A stretch of 64,000 nt of DNA from an uncultured Clostridia bacterium (GTDB lineage: Bacteria; Bacillota; Clostridia; UMGS1883): contig CAKSNY010000005.1 of NCBI GenBank assembly GCA_934476455.1, positions 35,381 through 99,380 of the forward strand. Reading direction: 5' to 3'. Shown here one piece after another: positions 54,178 to 63,042 of the stretch (positions are counted from its first letter, which is position 1; every line of letters begins with the position of its first letter). The translations under genes and the position numbers were made by a program. The notes beneath the pieces were generated by a model that saw only the letters and a list, made by a program, of their open reading frames with translations, ran no database searches and had not been told where the DNA came from.

Positions 54178-56459
54178 AAAACTTAAAGCTGAAAAATTCA
54201 AAATATCTGACAGGGCTTTTCAAGGTTATTTCCGTTTCGACAGTTGTTCTTATAGCTATTTTGTCCACCATATTTTACATAAGCGCGCAGCACTATATAG
54301 AACGCGCATTGTATAATTCTTTTTTCGACGAATTTAAAAGAACGGAATCCGTGCTCGAAAGCCTGACAGAGGATATGCGCACACACCTTACCTATCTTCA
54401 GCAAACCGCGCAGGTTCAAACGCTTATGAATTCCGAAGAAATTTCGCGTTCGGCAGAGCGCTCGGCGCTCAGCGTGCTTTCGGCATACCGAAATTCAAAC
54501 TCCATTATTCATTCGATATACGTATACAACAGCCGCCTTGACCGTTACTATATCGCAGGCAGCCAAAACCGCACACATAATAATAAAGATTTTTACGACA
54601 GCGAAATAACGGATATTATAAAAGGCGGCACCATAACGGATTTTTCGCAGTCTGTTTCGCGCAGTATTCCGGAGGACGAGTATTCCCCCGACAAAAAAAT
54701 AAACGTGTTTACGTATATTCTGCCCGAAAACTATTCGCAAAGTCAGTATGAAAAAAGCTATATTGTAATTAACGTGCTTACGGAGGATATACTTAAGTTT
54801 TTGTTTAACAATTCTCACGACTCGCAGTCGCAAATGTTTTTCTACGACAGCGAAAAAAGCGCCGTTATTTCATACGAGGGGCAAAACTCTTACAAAAAAA
54901 TCGGCGATAAAATATCAAAAAAGGCAGAAAAAAGCGGCTATTTCATATATCGGCAGTCACACGGCGAAAAATACCTTGTAATGTATCAAATGCTGCAATC
55001 GCCCGAGTGGGCGCTCGTAAACCTTACGCCGTATTCCACCGTTTCCGAGCAGATAGACCGCTTCCGTATTACCACGCTTATTATTCTTTTGACAATGCTT
55101 GCCGTAACGCTTCTTTTTTGTTTTTACACCTCCAAAACGGTTTACAAGCCCATAAGCAGCGTTTTTGAAAAAATACAGAAAATGACGGCGGATTACTCGC
55201 GCAGCAGCTTCAGCGATATATCAGACTCTGTCGACGCCCTGCGCGACGAAATGGCACACCTTAACAGCTTCAGGCAAAAAAATTCTTATATAATAAAAAA
55301 CGAAACGTTAAAAAGCTTTATTTTTACGGACAGTGAAAGCGAAATACCGGTGCTTAATTCCGTAAAGGATAACACTGAATCCGTCGCGCTTGTGCTTTTT
55401 AAGATTGACGGCTATAACGACTATACGGAAAAATACTCCTATTCGGACCGTATGCTTTACAAATACTCTTTTATAAATATTATAGAGGAGCTTGTGGGCG
55501 AGCATTTTAAATGCGATTTTATAGACGTATCGGACGAAGCAATTACAGGAATTGTAAAATGCGACCCCAAAAAAGACAAATCTGCTTTAAAAACCGCTTT
55601 TCTTCGTATAAAACAAGCTATAGAGGTTAATTTCGGCATTACGCTTTCCTGCTTTGTAAGCACAAAGGTTAATCTTCCGTCCAACCTTTCGGATATTTAC
55701 GAAAATCTTTACGGGATTTCGCTTTACCGCTTCCATTACGGCAAGGGCTGTATACTGTTTTCCGATTCCTTCGACGAGGCGGCGTTTGCCCCGTCACCGC
55801 TTAACACAGACGATATTAAGCCGCTGAGCAACGAAATACGTCTTCATCATTACGAGCAGAGCCTAAGCGCGCTTAAGGGCATTATTAAGCAAATATATTC
55901 CCTAAACTACACAGCCGCAAAAATTTCTGTATATCATTTGTTTATTGAAATTTTTTCCGCGCTTACCTCCATTGAAAAAAACTTTAACCATTCGCTTGAA
56001 ATTAACTACACGATGATGTTTGACAAAATAACCAATCAAACGGAAACGCTTTACGAAATCGAAACCGAGCTTGTAACGCTTTTAGACTGCGCCTTCAACG
56101 CAATTAACGTTAAAAAAGCAAACAAGGTACATTACATTATAGAAAGCGTGTGCGACTATGTTGCAAATAACTACAGCAATGTAAATTTGTGTTCCACTAT
56201 GATTGCCGATTCCATAAAGCTTTCAACACGTTACCTTACAAAAATCTTTTCGGAAAATATGTCGGTATCTTTGCCGAATTACATTACAAATTACAGGATA
56301 GAAAAATCGAAAGAGCTTCTTTTAAATACCGACCTGTCCGTTAAAGAAATCGTCGAGCGTATCGGCTGGATAAACCTTAAATATTTTTACACAATATTCA
56401 AAAAAACAACCGGCGTAACGCCGGGCGATTTCCGCTCCTCGGGCGGAAAGGAAAAATAA
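54174..56459 (+). CDS. Membrane-spanning AraC-family sensor-regulator
   Basis: 761 residues with the same plan as the regulator at 9364. Membrane span about 14-37, extracellular sensor of about 255 residues, second span about 295-315, HAMP-like linker, central region with a degenerate GGDEF-like fold, and a C-terminal AraC domain (about 655-757; STRYLTKIFSENMSVSLPNYI, VKEIVERIGWINLKYFYTIFKK). It should sense an extracellular oligosaccharide and activate the divergent SLH operon through the GGTTTAAA repeats. Translationally coupled to the EamA transporter. Confidence 0.88.
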   Translation: MKNLKLKNSKYLTGLFKVISVSTVVLIAILSTIFYISAQHYIERALYNSFFDEFKRTESVLESLTEDMRTHLTYLQQTAQVQTLMNSEEISRSAERSALSVLSAYRNSNSIIHSIYVYNSRLDRYYIAGSQNRTHNNKDFYDSEITDIIKGGTITDFSQSVSRSIPEDEYSPDKKINVFTYILPENYSQSQYEKSYIVINVLTEDILKFLFNNSHDSQSQMFFYDSEKSAVISYEGQNSYKKIGDKISKKAEKSGYFIYRQSHGEKYLVMYQMLQSPEWALVNLTPYSTVSEQIDRFRITTLIILLTMLAVTLLFCFYTSKTVYKPISSVFEKIQKMTADYSRSSFSDISDSVDALRDEMAHLNSFRQKNSYIIKNETLKSFIFTDSESEIPVLNSVKDNTESVALVLFKIDGYNDYTEKYSYSDRMLYKYSFINIIEELVGEHFKCDFIDVSDEAITGIVKCDPKKDKSALKTAFLRIKQAIEVNFGITLSCFVSTKVNLPSNLSDIYENLYGISLYRFHYGKGCILFSDSFDEAAFAPSPLNTDDIKPLSNEIRLHHYEQSLSALKGIIKQIYSLNYTAAKISVYHLFIEIFSALTSIEKNFNHSLEINYTMMFDKITNQTETLYEIETELVTLLDCAFNAINVKKANKVHYIIESVCDYVANNYSNVNLCSTMIADSIKLSTRYLTKIFSENMSVSLPNYITNYRIEKSKELLLNTDLSVKEIVERIGWINLKYFYTIFKKTTGVTPGDFRSSGGKEK

Positions 56460-56652
56460 AAAGGCGGCGCGGAAATTAACCACAGCCCAGTAAAGAAGTA
56501 TTGCCCTGATAAACATTTTTTACGAATTTCTGTTTTTAAAAAGGCTCAAAATCCGATAGGATTACTCGTTTTTTTGCCTTAAAATTCATCAAAAATTATT
56601 GTTTACAGGTTTCAAAGCGGTTTTGAAGGTCGGAGTTTAAGATTTAGACAAG
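56460..56652. other. Intergenic spacer after the regulator gene
   Basis: No gene supported. The stretch at about 56606-56647 (GGTTTCAAAGCGG...) loosely resembles the repeat-bearing region at 53046-53080 and may be a decayed copy of it. Confidence 0.35.
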
Positions 56653-56692
56653 AAAAAAGGCACCGTAACTTTGTGTATACGGTGCCTTTTTT
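56653..56692. terminator. Bidirectional terminator
   Basis: Perfect 15-bp stem AAAAAAGGCACCGTA / TACGGTGCCTTTTTT (56653-56667, 56678-56692) between convergent genes. Confidence 0.92.
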
Positions 56693-56735
56693 ACAAAGTA
56701 CAAACTTAAAATACGGTTTCAAAACCAATGCTTCT

Positions 56736-57626
56736 TTATCGGATTGCGGCTTTATCCGCGCCGCTTTTTGTTTTTACAAGTTCATTCAATACTTGTTCTA
56801 CAATCTTTGGATACCTTTCGTATGAAAATTTACGCGCAAACATCTTATTTGAATTTTTTAATATTTCGTAATATCCTTCATCAATTATTGGGGGAGAACT
56901 GCCGTGACGACTCCAATCAATATAATGTTGCCCATATCCTGTAACATTTTTGCAAAACGAAGAATTGTATGCGAGTGTTTGAAGGAAGATTTCATCTGCA
57001 CATCTTGTAAAAGAATATCTTTTTTTTATTTCTTTTTCATTTCTCACAACATACCTAGCAAGAGCGTCCGTTATACTGAAATAGACGCTCCCTTTCATAT
57101 AAATCATATCGTCAATTCTTCTTTTGCCCTTTATTACACAAATTACTCTTGATAACAGCTTCCCTATTCCAAATTTATCCATTATATTTCTTCCTAATAT
57201 GTTAAATCTAAAATAGTAACCGTCTATTCGATTTAAAAAGTTTTTACTTTTATTTGCAACATTATCATATCCTATAAACTCTTTTCCGGAGTTTTCTTCA
57301 AAATATTTATGAATTTCACTTATTGGTTTTATAGGGAGATCCGCACCTGTAATCAAATGGTAATAATCATAATTTTTTTCACTTATAGCCTTTTTTAGAA
57401 GCTGAATTTCACAATTTATCTGCGAATAACCTCCCCAGTAACAATTCCTGCGTTCAATAAAATAAAGTTTCGATTTCGTTGTTAATAATCCGAGCATATC
57501 AATCGTTATTTTGCTTTTTTTATCCCAATGTATAAAAATATCATTGTTATAATCATCAAGTGCACATACAAGTCGTCTTAATAATTCAGGTTCGTTATGT
57601 GCCATTATTAAATATGCGTGGTTCAT
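56736..57626 (-). CDS. GT14-type (core-2/I-branching) glycosyltransferase
   Basis: 296 residues, cytoplasmic or peripheral. The start MNHAYLIMAHNEPELLRRL, the FIHWDKKS segment and YYHLITGADLPIKP match the Branch family, which transfers GlcNAc or xylose. In bacteria such enzymes take part in surface or exopolysaccharide synthesis; the acceptor here is unknown. AGGGG precedes the ATG. A single-gene unit with its own promoter (57664-57692), divergent from a small XRE regulator whose operators lie between them. Its more AT-rich composition relative to neighbours suggests acquisition. Confidence 0.85.
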   Translation of the reverse strand: MNHAYLIMAHNEPELLRRLVCALDDYNNDIFIHWDKKSKITIDMLGLLTTKSKLYFIERRNCYWGGYSQINCEIQLLKKAISEKNYDYYHLITGADLPIKPISEIHKYFEENSGKEFIGYDNVANKSKNFLNRIDGYYFRFNILGRNIMDKFGIGKLLSRVICVIKGKRRIDDMIYMKGSVYFSITDALARYVVRNEKEIKKRYSFTRCADEIFLQTLAYNSSFCKNVTGYGQHYIDWSRHGSSPPIIDEGYYEILKNSNKMFARKFSYERYPKIVEQVLNELVKTKSGADKAAIR

Positions 57627-57663
57627 TTGCTTTTAACCCCTACTATAATATTACTATAATTCA

Positions 57664-57717
57664 ATATTATCAGTAGATTATTAGTATGTCAACCATTTTT
57701 ACTAATTTTATAGTAAA
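57664..57717. promoter_or_regulatory. Promoter of the GT14 gene and TTTACTA operator
   Basis: Minus-strand TTGACA (57687-57692), 17-bp spacer, TAATAT (57664-57669). Next to it lies a perfect inverted repeat TTTACTA-N6-TAGTAAA (57698-57717); further TACTA/TAGTA words occur at about 57643-57660. This would be the binding region of the divergent XRE regulator. Confidence 0.6.
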
Positions 57718-57744
57718 ATCATAAATTATAGGGGGATTATTACT

Positions 57745-58023
57745 ATGAATAGAATTAGAAATTTGCGTGAAGATAAAGATTTGCGCCAAATAGATGTTTC
57801 AAAATCAACCGGGATAGATCAGAAAACACTCTCAAACTATGAAACCGGAAAAACGAACCCTGACAGCTATGCCATTATTAAGCTTGCCGACTTTTTCTCG
57901 GTATCAACTGATTTCCTATTAGGTTGCAGCGATATCAATGTAAAAAATAACGCGGATATATTAAAGCATATTACGCGAATTGAAGCGGAGCTTTCCTATA
58001 TAAAAAAACTCTTTATAAAATAA
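57745..58023 (+). CDS. Small XRE-family regulator
   Basis: 92 residues: helix-turn-helix (about 1-60) with LREDKDLRQIDVSKSTGIDQKTLSNYETGKTNP, then a short helical tail ending AELSYIKKLFIK that may dimerise. Ribosome site GGGGG about 9 nt before the ATG. Divergent from the glycosyltransferase gene, which it probably represses together with itself. Confidence 0.88.
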   Translation: MNRIRNLREDKDLRQIDVSKSTGIDQKTLSNYETGKTNPDSYAIIKLADFFSVSTDFLLGCSDINVKNNADILKHITRIEAELSYIKKLFIK

Positions 58024-58026
58024 AAC

Positions 58027-58095
58027 ACAAGATGTTGACGCATCCCATCTTCTCAGAACTTTCGTTCTGTCATCAAGGATACGTCAACATCTTGT
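58027..58095. terminator. Long hairpin between convergent genes
   Basis: A 14-bp perfect stem ACAAGATGTTGACG / CGTCAACATCTTGT (58027-58040, 58082-58095), extended by ATCC/GGAT, encloses a second hairpin CAGAAC-TTTC-GTTCTG. T/A runs flank it, so it can terminate both the XRE gene and asnA. Confidence 0.8.
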
Positions 58096-58131
58096 ATTTT
58101 TGAGTCGCATATTTAAGTTTTATAATACCTC

Positions 58132-59139
58132 TTACAGCAAAAAGATATTATGCTTATTGCAGATTTCGCGCATTTCCTCAGACCATACCGAAACCTGAAC
58201 CTCCCCGATATGCGCCTTTCCAAGCATTTGCATACACAGGCGCGACTGCCCTATTCCGCCGCCGATTGTGAGCGGCAGTGTTTCCTCGTCAATCATTTTG
58301 TGATATTTGTACTTCATTCTGTCAAGGGAATTTGCCGCTTCAAGCTGGCGCCTTAAAGCATTTTTGTCTACCCTTATTCCCATAGATGAAATTTCAAACG
58401 CACGCTCCAGGCAATCGTTCCATACCAAAATGTCGCCGTTTAAGCTCCAGTCGTCGTAGTCGGGCGCTCTGCCGTCATGCTTCTGCCCGTTTGAGAGAAC
58501 GTCCCCTATTTGCATTATAAACACGGTTCTGTGCTCACGCACGATGGCGTCCTCCCTCTCTTTCGGGGTAAAATTCGGGTACATATTCAAAAGCTCCTGC
58601 GCTGTTACAAAAAACACCTCGCGCTCAATCGACTTTGTAAGCTGCGGAAATGTTGTATTAAGTATTTCCTGTGTATCGGCGGCAGCCTTTACTATTTTTT
58701 TAACCGTTTTTTTAAGAAATTCCGCATTTCTTTCTTCACGGCTTATAACCCTTTCCCAATCCCACTGGTCTACAAATATAGAGTGGAGATTATCCATATC
58801 GTCATCACGGCGCACTGCGTTCATATCCGTGTATATTCCCTCGTCCGCACCGTAACCGTAGCGGTAGAGAGCCATTCTTTTCCACTTTGCAAGCGACTGT
58901 ACAATTTCAACCGTTTCGTCTCCGCCGCGAATGTCAAACTCTACCTTTCTTTCCGTACCGTTAAGGTCATCGTTTATACCGCTTGACTTTGTAACAACAA
59001 CAGGCGCCGTTACACGGTCAAGATTAAGCTCCGAAGCAAGCATTTTCTGGAAATTGTCCTTAACCGTTTTTATTGCGCGCTGCGTGTCGCGCAGCGAAAG
59101 CCTTGATTCGTACCCGTCGGGTAAAATAAGATTACTCAT
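58132..59139 (-). CDS. asnA: Aspartate--ammonia ligase
   Basis: 335 residues, the normal size of AsnA, which makes asparagine from aspartate, ammonia and ATP. Marks include the class II synthetase-like core: AVRRDDDMDNLHSIFVDQWDWE, SLNGDILVW, and GGGIGQSRLCM near the C-terminus. Single gene followed by the long hairpin at 58027-58095. Confidence 0.95.
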   Translation of the reverse strand: MSNLILPDGYESRLSLRDTQRAIKTVKDNFQKMLASELNLDRVTAPVVVTKSSGINDDLNGTERKVEFDIRGGDETVEIVQSLAKWKRMALYRYGYGADEGIYTDMNAVRRDDDMDNLHSIFVDQWDWERVISREERNAEFLKKTVKKIVKAAADTQEILNTTFPQLTKSIEREVFFVTAQELLNMYPNFTPKEREDAIVREHRTVFIMQIGDVLSNGQKHDGRAPDYDDWSLNGDILVWNDCLERAFEISSMGIRVDKNALRRQLEAANSLDRMKYKYHKMIDEETLPLTIGGGIGQSRLCMQMLGKAHIGEVQVSVWSEEMREICNKHNIFLL

Positions 59140-59160
59140 CTGTTATCATCCTTTAAAAAC

Positions 59161-59189
59161 TTGACTTTAGAAAATTTATAATATAATAT
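59161..59189 (+). promoter_or_regulatory. Promoter of the CCA-adding enzyme gene
   Basis: TTGACT (59161-59166), 17-bp spacer, TAATAT (59184-59189). Confidence 0.7.
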
Positions 59190-59246
59190 TGTATAAGGTA
59201 CGGTTTGTTTTGTCAACAGTTTTTAATATATTTTGAGGTTTTTTGT

Positions 59247-60425
59247 ATGCGGAATTTATCTTACGAATATGCGGCAGAAATAATAAAAAAACTTAACAGA
59301 GCGGGGTTTGAAGCATATTTTGTGGGCGGCTGTGTGCGCGATATGCTTTTAAAAAGAAAATGCAGCGATTTTGACATAGCAACAAGCGCCGCGCCGCCGG
59401 ATATAATACGCGCCGTAATGCCCGAAAAAGCATATCTTACCGGCGGGAAGCACGGCACCGTTACCGTGGTGCGCAATGCAGAGCATTGCGAGGTTACGCC
59501 GTACCGCGTTGACGGAAAGTACATAAACCACCGCAGCCCCGAAAACGTAACCTTTACACCGCTTTTGACAGAGGATTTAAAACGGCGTGATTTTACAATA
59601 AATGCTATGGCTATGACGCCGGGCGGCGATATAACAGACCCTTTCGGGGGTATATCCGACATTAAAAACAAGCTTTTACGCTGCGTCGGAAATCCGAAAA
59701 CGCGCTTTTGTGAGGACGCGCTGCGGATTTTGCGCGCACTGCGCTTTTCGGCAACGCTGGGCTTTGATATTGAAAGAAAAACCTGTGATGCCGTTTTTTC
59801 GGAAAAAGAGCTTATAAAAAAGCTTTCCCGCGAGAGAGTATTTTCAGAGCTTTCGCGCCTGATTTGCGGTGATTACTGCGACGGGGTTATTGCAAAATTC
59901 AAAGGCATTTTGGCGTTGGCTCTTAATACGGATGAAAACGGTTTTTCGCCCTTACCCCTTTCACCGCTTAAAAAAAGCGTTTCTCTGCGGCTGGCAGCGC
60001 TTCTTTACGGCAATTCGGGCTATAAAAATATTTTAAGCACCCTCAGGTTAAGCAACAAACAAAAAAACGATACGCTTTTTCTTTTGGACAATGCCGATGT
60101 TAAGCCCGAAACAAAAGCACACCTTGCGCATATTTTGTGCAGCGCCGCAAATGAAAATGCGAACGAGCTTGTTTTATTAAAAAAAGCAATCTCCCCTGCG
60201 GACGGGATGTGTTTTGAGAAAATGAAAAACGATTTTTACAAAAAAGGCATATTAACCCCGAGCGACCTTAAAATAAACGGTGCGCAGCTTTCCGCAAGCC
60301 TTAAAATTTACGGCAGCGACATAAAAAAAACGCTTTGTTATCTTTTTGACGCCGCCGTAGACGGCACTGTTTTAAACGAATACGGCGCGCTTTTAAACTG
60401 CGCAGAAAAATTCATACAACAATAA
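59247..60425 (+). CDS. cca: CCA tRNA nucleotidyltransferase
   Basis: 392 residues from the ATG at 59247 (TGAGG upstream). Class II nucleotidyltransferase head: FVGGCVRDMLL, SDFDIATSA with the two metal-binding Asp, RRDFTINAMA and the ALRILRALRFSATLGF neck. It adds or repairs the 3' CCA of tRNA. Class II enzymes of this type are shared with poly(A) polymerase, which cannot be excluded by sequence. The five tRNAs here already encode CCA, so repair is the likely role for them. The next gene begins 34 bp later. Confidence 0.93.
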   Translation: MRNLSYEYAAEIIKKLNRAGFEAYFVGGCVRDMLLKRKCSDFDIATSAAPPDIIRAVMPEKAYLTGGKHGTVTVVRNAEHCEVTPYRVDGKYINHRSPENVTFTPLLTEDLKRRDFTINAMAMTPGGDITDPFGGISDIKNKLLRCVGNPKTRFCEDALRILRALRFSATLGFDIERKTCDAVFSEKELIKKLSRERVFSELSRLICGDYCDGVIAKFKGILALALNTDENGFSPLPLSPLKKSVSLRLAALLYGNSGYKNILSTLRLSNKQKNDTLFLLDNADVKPETKAHLAHILCSAANENANELVLLKKAISPADGMCFEKMKNDFYKKGILTPSDLKINGAQLSASLKIYGSDIKKTLCYLFDAAVDGTVLNEYGALLNCAEKFIQQ

Positions 60426-60459
60426 ATGCATTTCATATACTTTACGGGGGGCGGTAAAT

Positions 60460-61950
60460 ATGTATATGAATGCGGCGGCGCTTCTGCGCAGCACGCTGCT
60501 GCTTGCGGCGGACGATGTTTTTCTGCGCGGCGTTACACTCGGTTTTCAAATGTATCTGGCGGGGAAAATAGGCTCGCAGGGGCTTGGCATATTCGGGCTT
60601 ATAAGCTCTTTATATATGATTTTCGTCACAATAAGCATATCGGGCATACGCTTTTGCGTTACGCGCCTTGCCTCGGAGGAAATTGCCGCCGGAAACCGCC
60701 ATCCGCGCGGGCTTATAAAAGCTGCGCTTTTTTACGGCGCTTTTTTTTCGGCTGCTGCCGCTTTGTCACTGTTTTATTTGTCAGACGCCCTCTCAAGGTG
60801 CTGGATTGTTGAAAAATACGCCGCACTGCCGCTGCGTATTTTATCGTTTTCGCTTCCGTTTACAATGATTTTTTCCGTACTTGACGGCTATTTTACCGCA
60901 AAACAAAAAATACGCCGAAGCGTATTCATAGGTATATTTGCCCGTCTTACGGACATTTTGTGCGTTGTGCTTTTATTTAAAAATGCGGCTTTGCGCTCGC
61001 ACCCGTGCGATGTTTTAACCCTGGGAACGCTTGTCGGAGAAATAACAGCCGCATTATGCGCCCTTGTTTTTTATTTTTGCGGCATCTTAAAAAAAAGCGA
61101 CAGCAAAACCGTATTTTGTTATTTTCCCCGCATACTTAAAGTGGCGCTGCCGCTTGCAATTTCCTCTTATATGCGAACGGGGCTTTCCTGTGCGGGGCAT
61201 ATGATTATTCCCTACGGGCTCAGAAAAGCGGGAATGGGCGTCGGCGGGGCGCTGTCTACCTACGGACTTATACATCAAATGGCGCTTCCCGTTATAATGT
61301 TTCCTGCGGCGGTGCTTGTTTCCCTTGCAGACATTATTATTCCTCGGCTTACGCATGCACAGGTTGAGGGCGGCACAAAATCCATCTCTTACATTTCGGG
61401 CAGATGTATGCGGGTAGGATTTATGTTCAGTATGGGTATTTTCGGCATTATGTTTTTTTACGGCGAATTTTTGGGAAAGCTTTTTTTTAACAGCTTTGAA
61501 GCCGGTCTTTACATACGCCTGTTGTCCTTTGTTATCCCGATTATTTACTGCGACTGTGTGACCGACTGCTGCCTTAAAGGGTTGGGGCAGCAGCTCTACT
61601 GTATGCTTTTAAATGTGGCTGAGGCGGTTATAAACATTGTTATGCTGTTTTTCCTTTTGCCGCGGTTTGCGATTTTAGGCTATCTTATAACTATGTTTGT
61701 AAAAGAAATATTTAACGCATATTTCAGCCTTATGCGCCTTAAAAAGCTGACGGTGCTTCATTTTGACATAAGCATTTTCTTTGCGGGCGCGCTGGCGGTA
61801 ACGGGTGCGCGGCTGTGTGCGCTTTCACTCTCATTTGTGCCGATTGCCTCTGCCGTTTCGTATGCTGTTTTTTACGTTTTGATACTTTACGCGTTAAATA
61901 AATTTACCCGCAGCGATTTGCGGTGGTTATATTCTCTCATAGCTAAATAA
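60460..61950 (+). CDS. Stage V sporulation protein B-like flippase
   Basis: 496 residues with about 13-14 membrane spans, MviN/MATE-like fold. The start (FLRGVTLGFQMYLAGKIGSQGLGIFGLISSLY) and central motif PAAVLVSLADIIIPRLTHA fit the SpoVB group of polysaccharide or lipid II flippases used in spore cortex formation. A general polysaccharide-unit flippase is the alternative. GGGGGG upstream of ATG. Follows cca in the same direction. Confidence 0.85.
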   Translation: MYMNAAALLRSTLLLAADDVFLRGVTLGFQMYLAGKIGSQGLGIFGLISSLYMIFVTISISGIRFCVTRLASEEIAAGNRHPRGLIKAALFYGAFFSAAAALSLFYLSDALSRCWIVEKYAALPLRILSFSLPFTMIFSVLDGYFTAKQKIRRSVFIGIFARLTDILCVVLLFKNAALRSHPCDVLTLGTLVGEITAALCALVFYFCGILKKSDSKTVFCYFPRILKVALPLAISSYMRTGLSCAGHMIIPYGLRKAGMGVGGALSTYGLIHQMALPVIMFPAAVLVSLADIIIPRLTHAQVEGGTKSISYISGRCMRVGFMFSMGIFGIMFFYGEFLGKLFFNSFEAGLYIRLLSFVIPIIYCDCVTDCCLKGLGQQLYCMLLNVAEAVINIVMLFFLLPRFAILGYLITMFVKEIFNAYFSLMRLKKLTVLHFDISIFFAGALAVTGARLCALSLSFVPIASAVSYAVFYVLILYALNKFTRSDLRWLYSLIAK

Positions 61951-62108
61951 AAAAGGTGCTGCAGCCCGGAGCTTTTTCACCGTTTAAAAGCCAAATGCAG
62001 TTAATATCTCTTGTGCAAGCCGAGTGTATATTTCTACTCGAATATTCACCTTCCATAGCTGCATATATTACTACTTTGAGCAATTTTGTACTGTACACAA
62101 AAAAATAC
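61951..62108. other. Intergenic spacer before the rpsB promoter
   Basis: No supportable gene or terminator; AT-rich towards the promoter at 62109. Confidence 0.4.
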
Positions 62109-62137
62109 TTGCATTTTGCGTTAAGATATGGTATCAT
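62109..62137 (+). promoter_or_regulatory. Promoter of rpsB-tsf
   Basis: TTGCAT (62109-62114), 17-bp spacer, TATCAT (62132-62137). The transcript would start near 62144, giving a ~147-nt leader. Confidence 0.75.
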
Positions 62138-62143
62138 AATATG

Positions 62144-62290
62144 GCACAAAAATACGCACACTGCCTGAGTGGCGCCATGTGCCCTTGAAATCAAGGGGGT
62201 TGGCGTACATATTGACGGCGGTGGAGGTGCTGCCGCATCGCTTTTGACATGGGCGCGGTGGTAAAACTAAATAAAACGGAGGTGTATAAC
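62144..62290 (+). ncRNA. Structured leader of rpsB, candidate S2 autoregulatory RNA
   Basis: GC-rich leader in an otherwise AT-rich intergenic region. Helices: GCGCCA / TGGCGT (62172-62177, 62201-62206) enclosing CCCTTG / CAAGGG (62182-62187, 62192-62197); CGGCGG / CTGCCG (62216-62221, 62230-62235). GCGCCATGT (62172-62180) can instead pair with ACATGGGCGC (62247-62256), 22 nt before the ribosome site at 62278-62282, so two exclusive folds are possible. Confidence 0.55.
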
Positions 62291-63022
62291 ATGTCAGTTA
62301 TTTCTATGAAGCAGCTTTTGGAGGCGGGCGTTCATTTCGGTCATCAGACAAGAAGATGGAACCCTAAAATGGCAGAGTATATCTTTACAGAGCGTAACGG
62401 TATATACATTATCGACCTGCAGAAGACTGTAAAAAAGATTGAAGAAGCATATGATTTTGTGCGCGAGGTTGCACAAAACGGCGGCGAAATCCTTTTTGTC
62501 GGCACAAAGAAGCAGGCGCAGGAAACTATCCGTGAGGAAGCACAGCGCGTAGGTATGCACTTTGTTGACGCAAGATGGCTCGGCGGTATGCTTACAAACT
62601 TTAAGACAATTAAAAAGAGAATCGAAAGACTTGCCCAGCTCCACAAAATGGAGGAGGACGGAACGTTTGACCTTCTTCCCAAGAAAGAAGTTATCGGACT
62701 TCGCGGCGAAATGGATAAGCTTGAAAAGTACCTCGGCGGTATCAAGAATATGAAGAAGGCTCCCGCAGCTATCTTTGTTGTCGATCCCCGCAAGGAAAGA
62801 ATTGCTATTTCCGAAGCTAAGAAGCTTGACATCCCGATTGTTGCAATTGTTGATACCAACTGTGACCCCGAGGATGTTGACTACGTAATCCCCGGCAACG
62901 ATGACGCTATTCGTGCCGTAAAATTGGTTGTTTCCACAATCGCAGACGCTGTTATAGAGGGTCGCGAGGGTAAAGCAGGCGAAGAGCCCGCCGAGGAAGA
63001 AATCGATATTACATTGGAATAA
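62291..63022 (+). CDS. rpsB: 30S ribosomal protein S2
   Basis: 243 residues beginning MSVISMKQLLEAGVHFGHQ, as in Bacillus S2. The ATG at 62291 follows GGAGG at 8 nt; a longer in-frame start 14 codons upstream lies inside the structured leader and is rejected. S2 joins the 30S subunit late and bridges head and body. An acidic tail (about 228-243) is normal. It forms the usual operon with tsf, 20 bp downstream. Confidence 0.98.
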   Translation: MSVISMKQLLEAGVHFGHQTRRWNPKMAEYIFTERNGIYIIDLQKTVKKIEEAYDFVREVAQNGGEILFVGTKKQAQETIREEAQRVGMHFVDARWLGGMLTNFKTIKKRIERLAQLHKMEEDGTFDLLPKKEVIGLRGEMDKLEKYLGGIKNMKKAPAAIFVVDPRKERIAISEAKKLDIPIVAIVDTNCDPEDVDYVIPGNDDAIRAVKLVVSTIADAVIEGREGKAGEEPAEEEIDITLE

Positions 63023-63042
63023 TTAACGGGAGGAAGATTTTA

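Noticed and set aside
62155..62260. tRNA-Ser-like or tRNA-Sec-like gene in the rpsB leader
   Set aside because: D-loop-like words (CCTGAGTGG) and a hairpin are present, but there is no T-loop GGTTCGA, no matching acceptor stem and no valid seven-base anticodon loop.
62344..62859. 171-codon minus-strand frame opposite rpsB
   Set aside because: Antisense of a certain S2 gene; Ser/Ile-rich shadow composition and no start signals.
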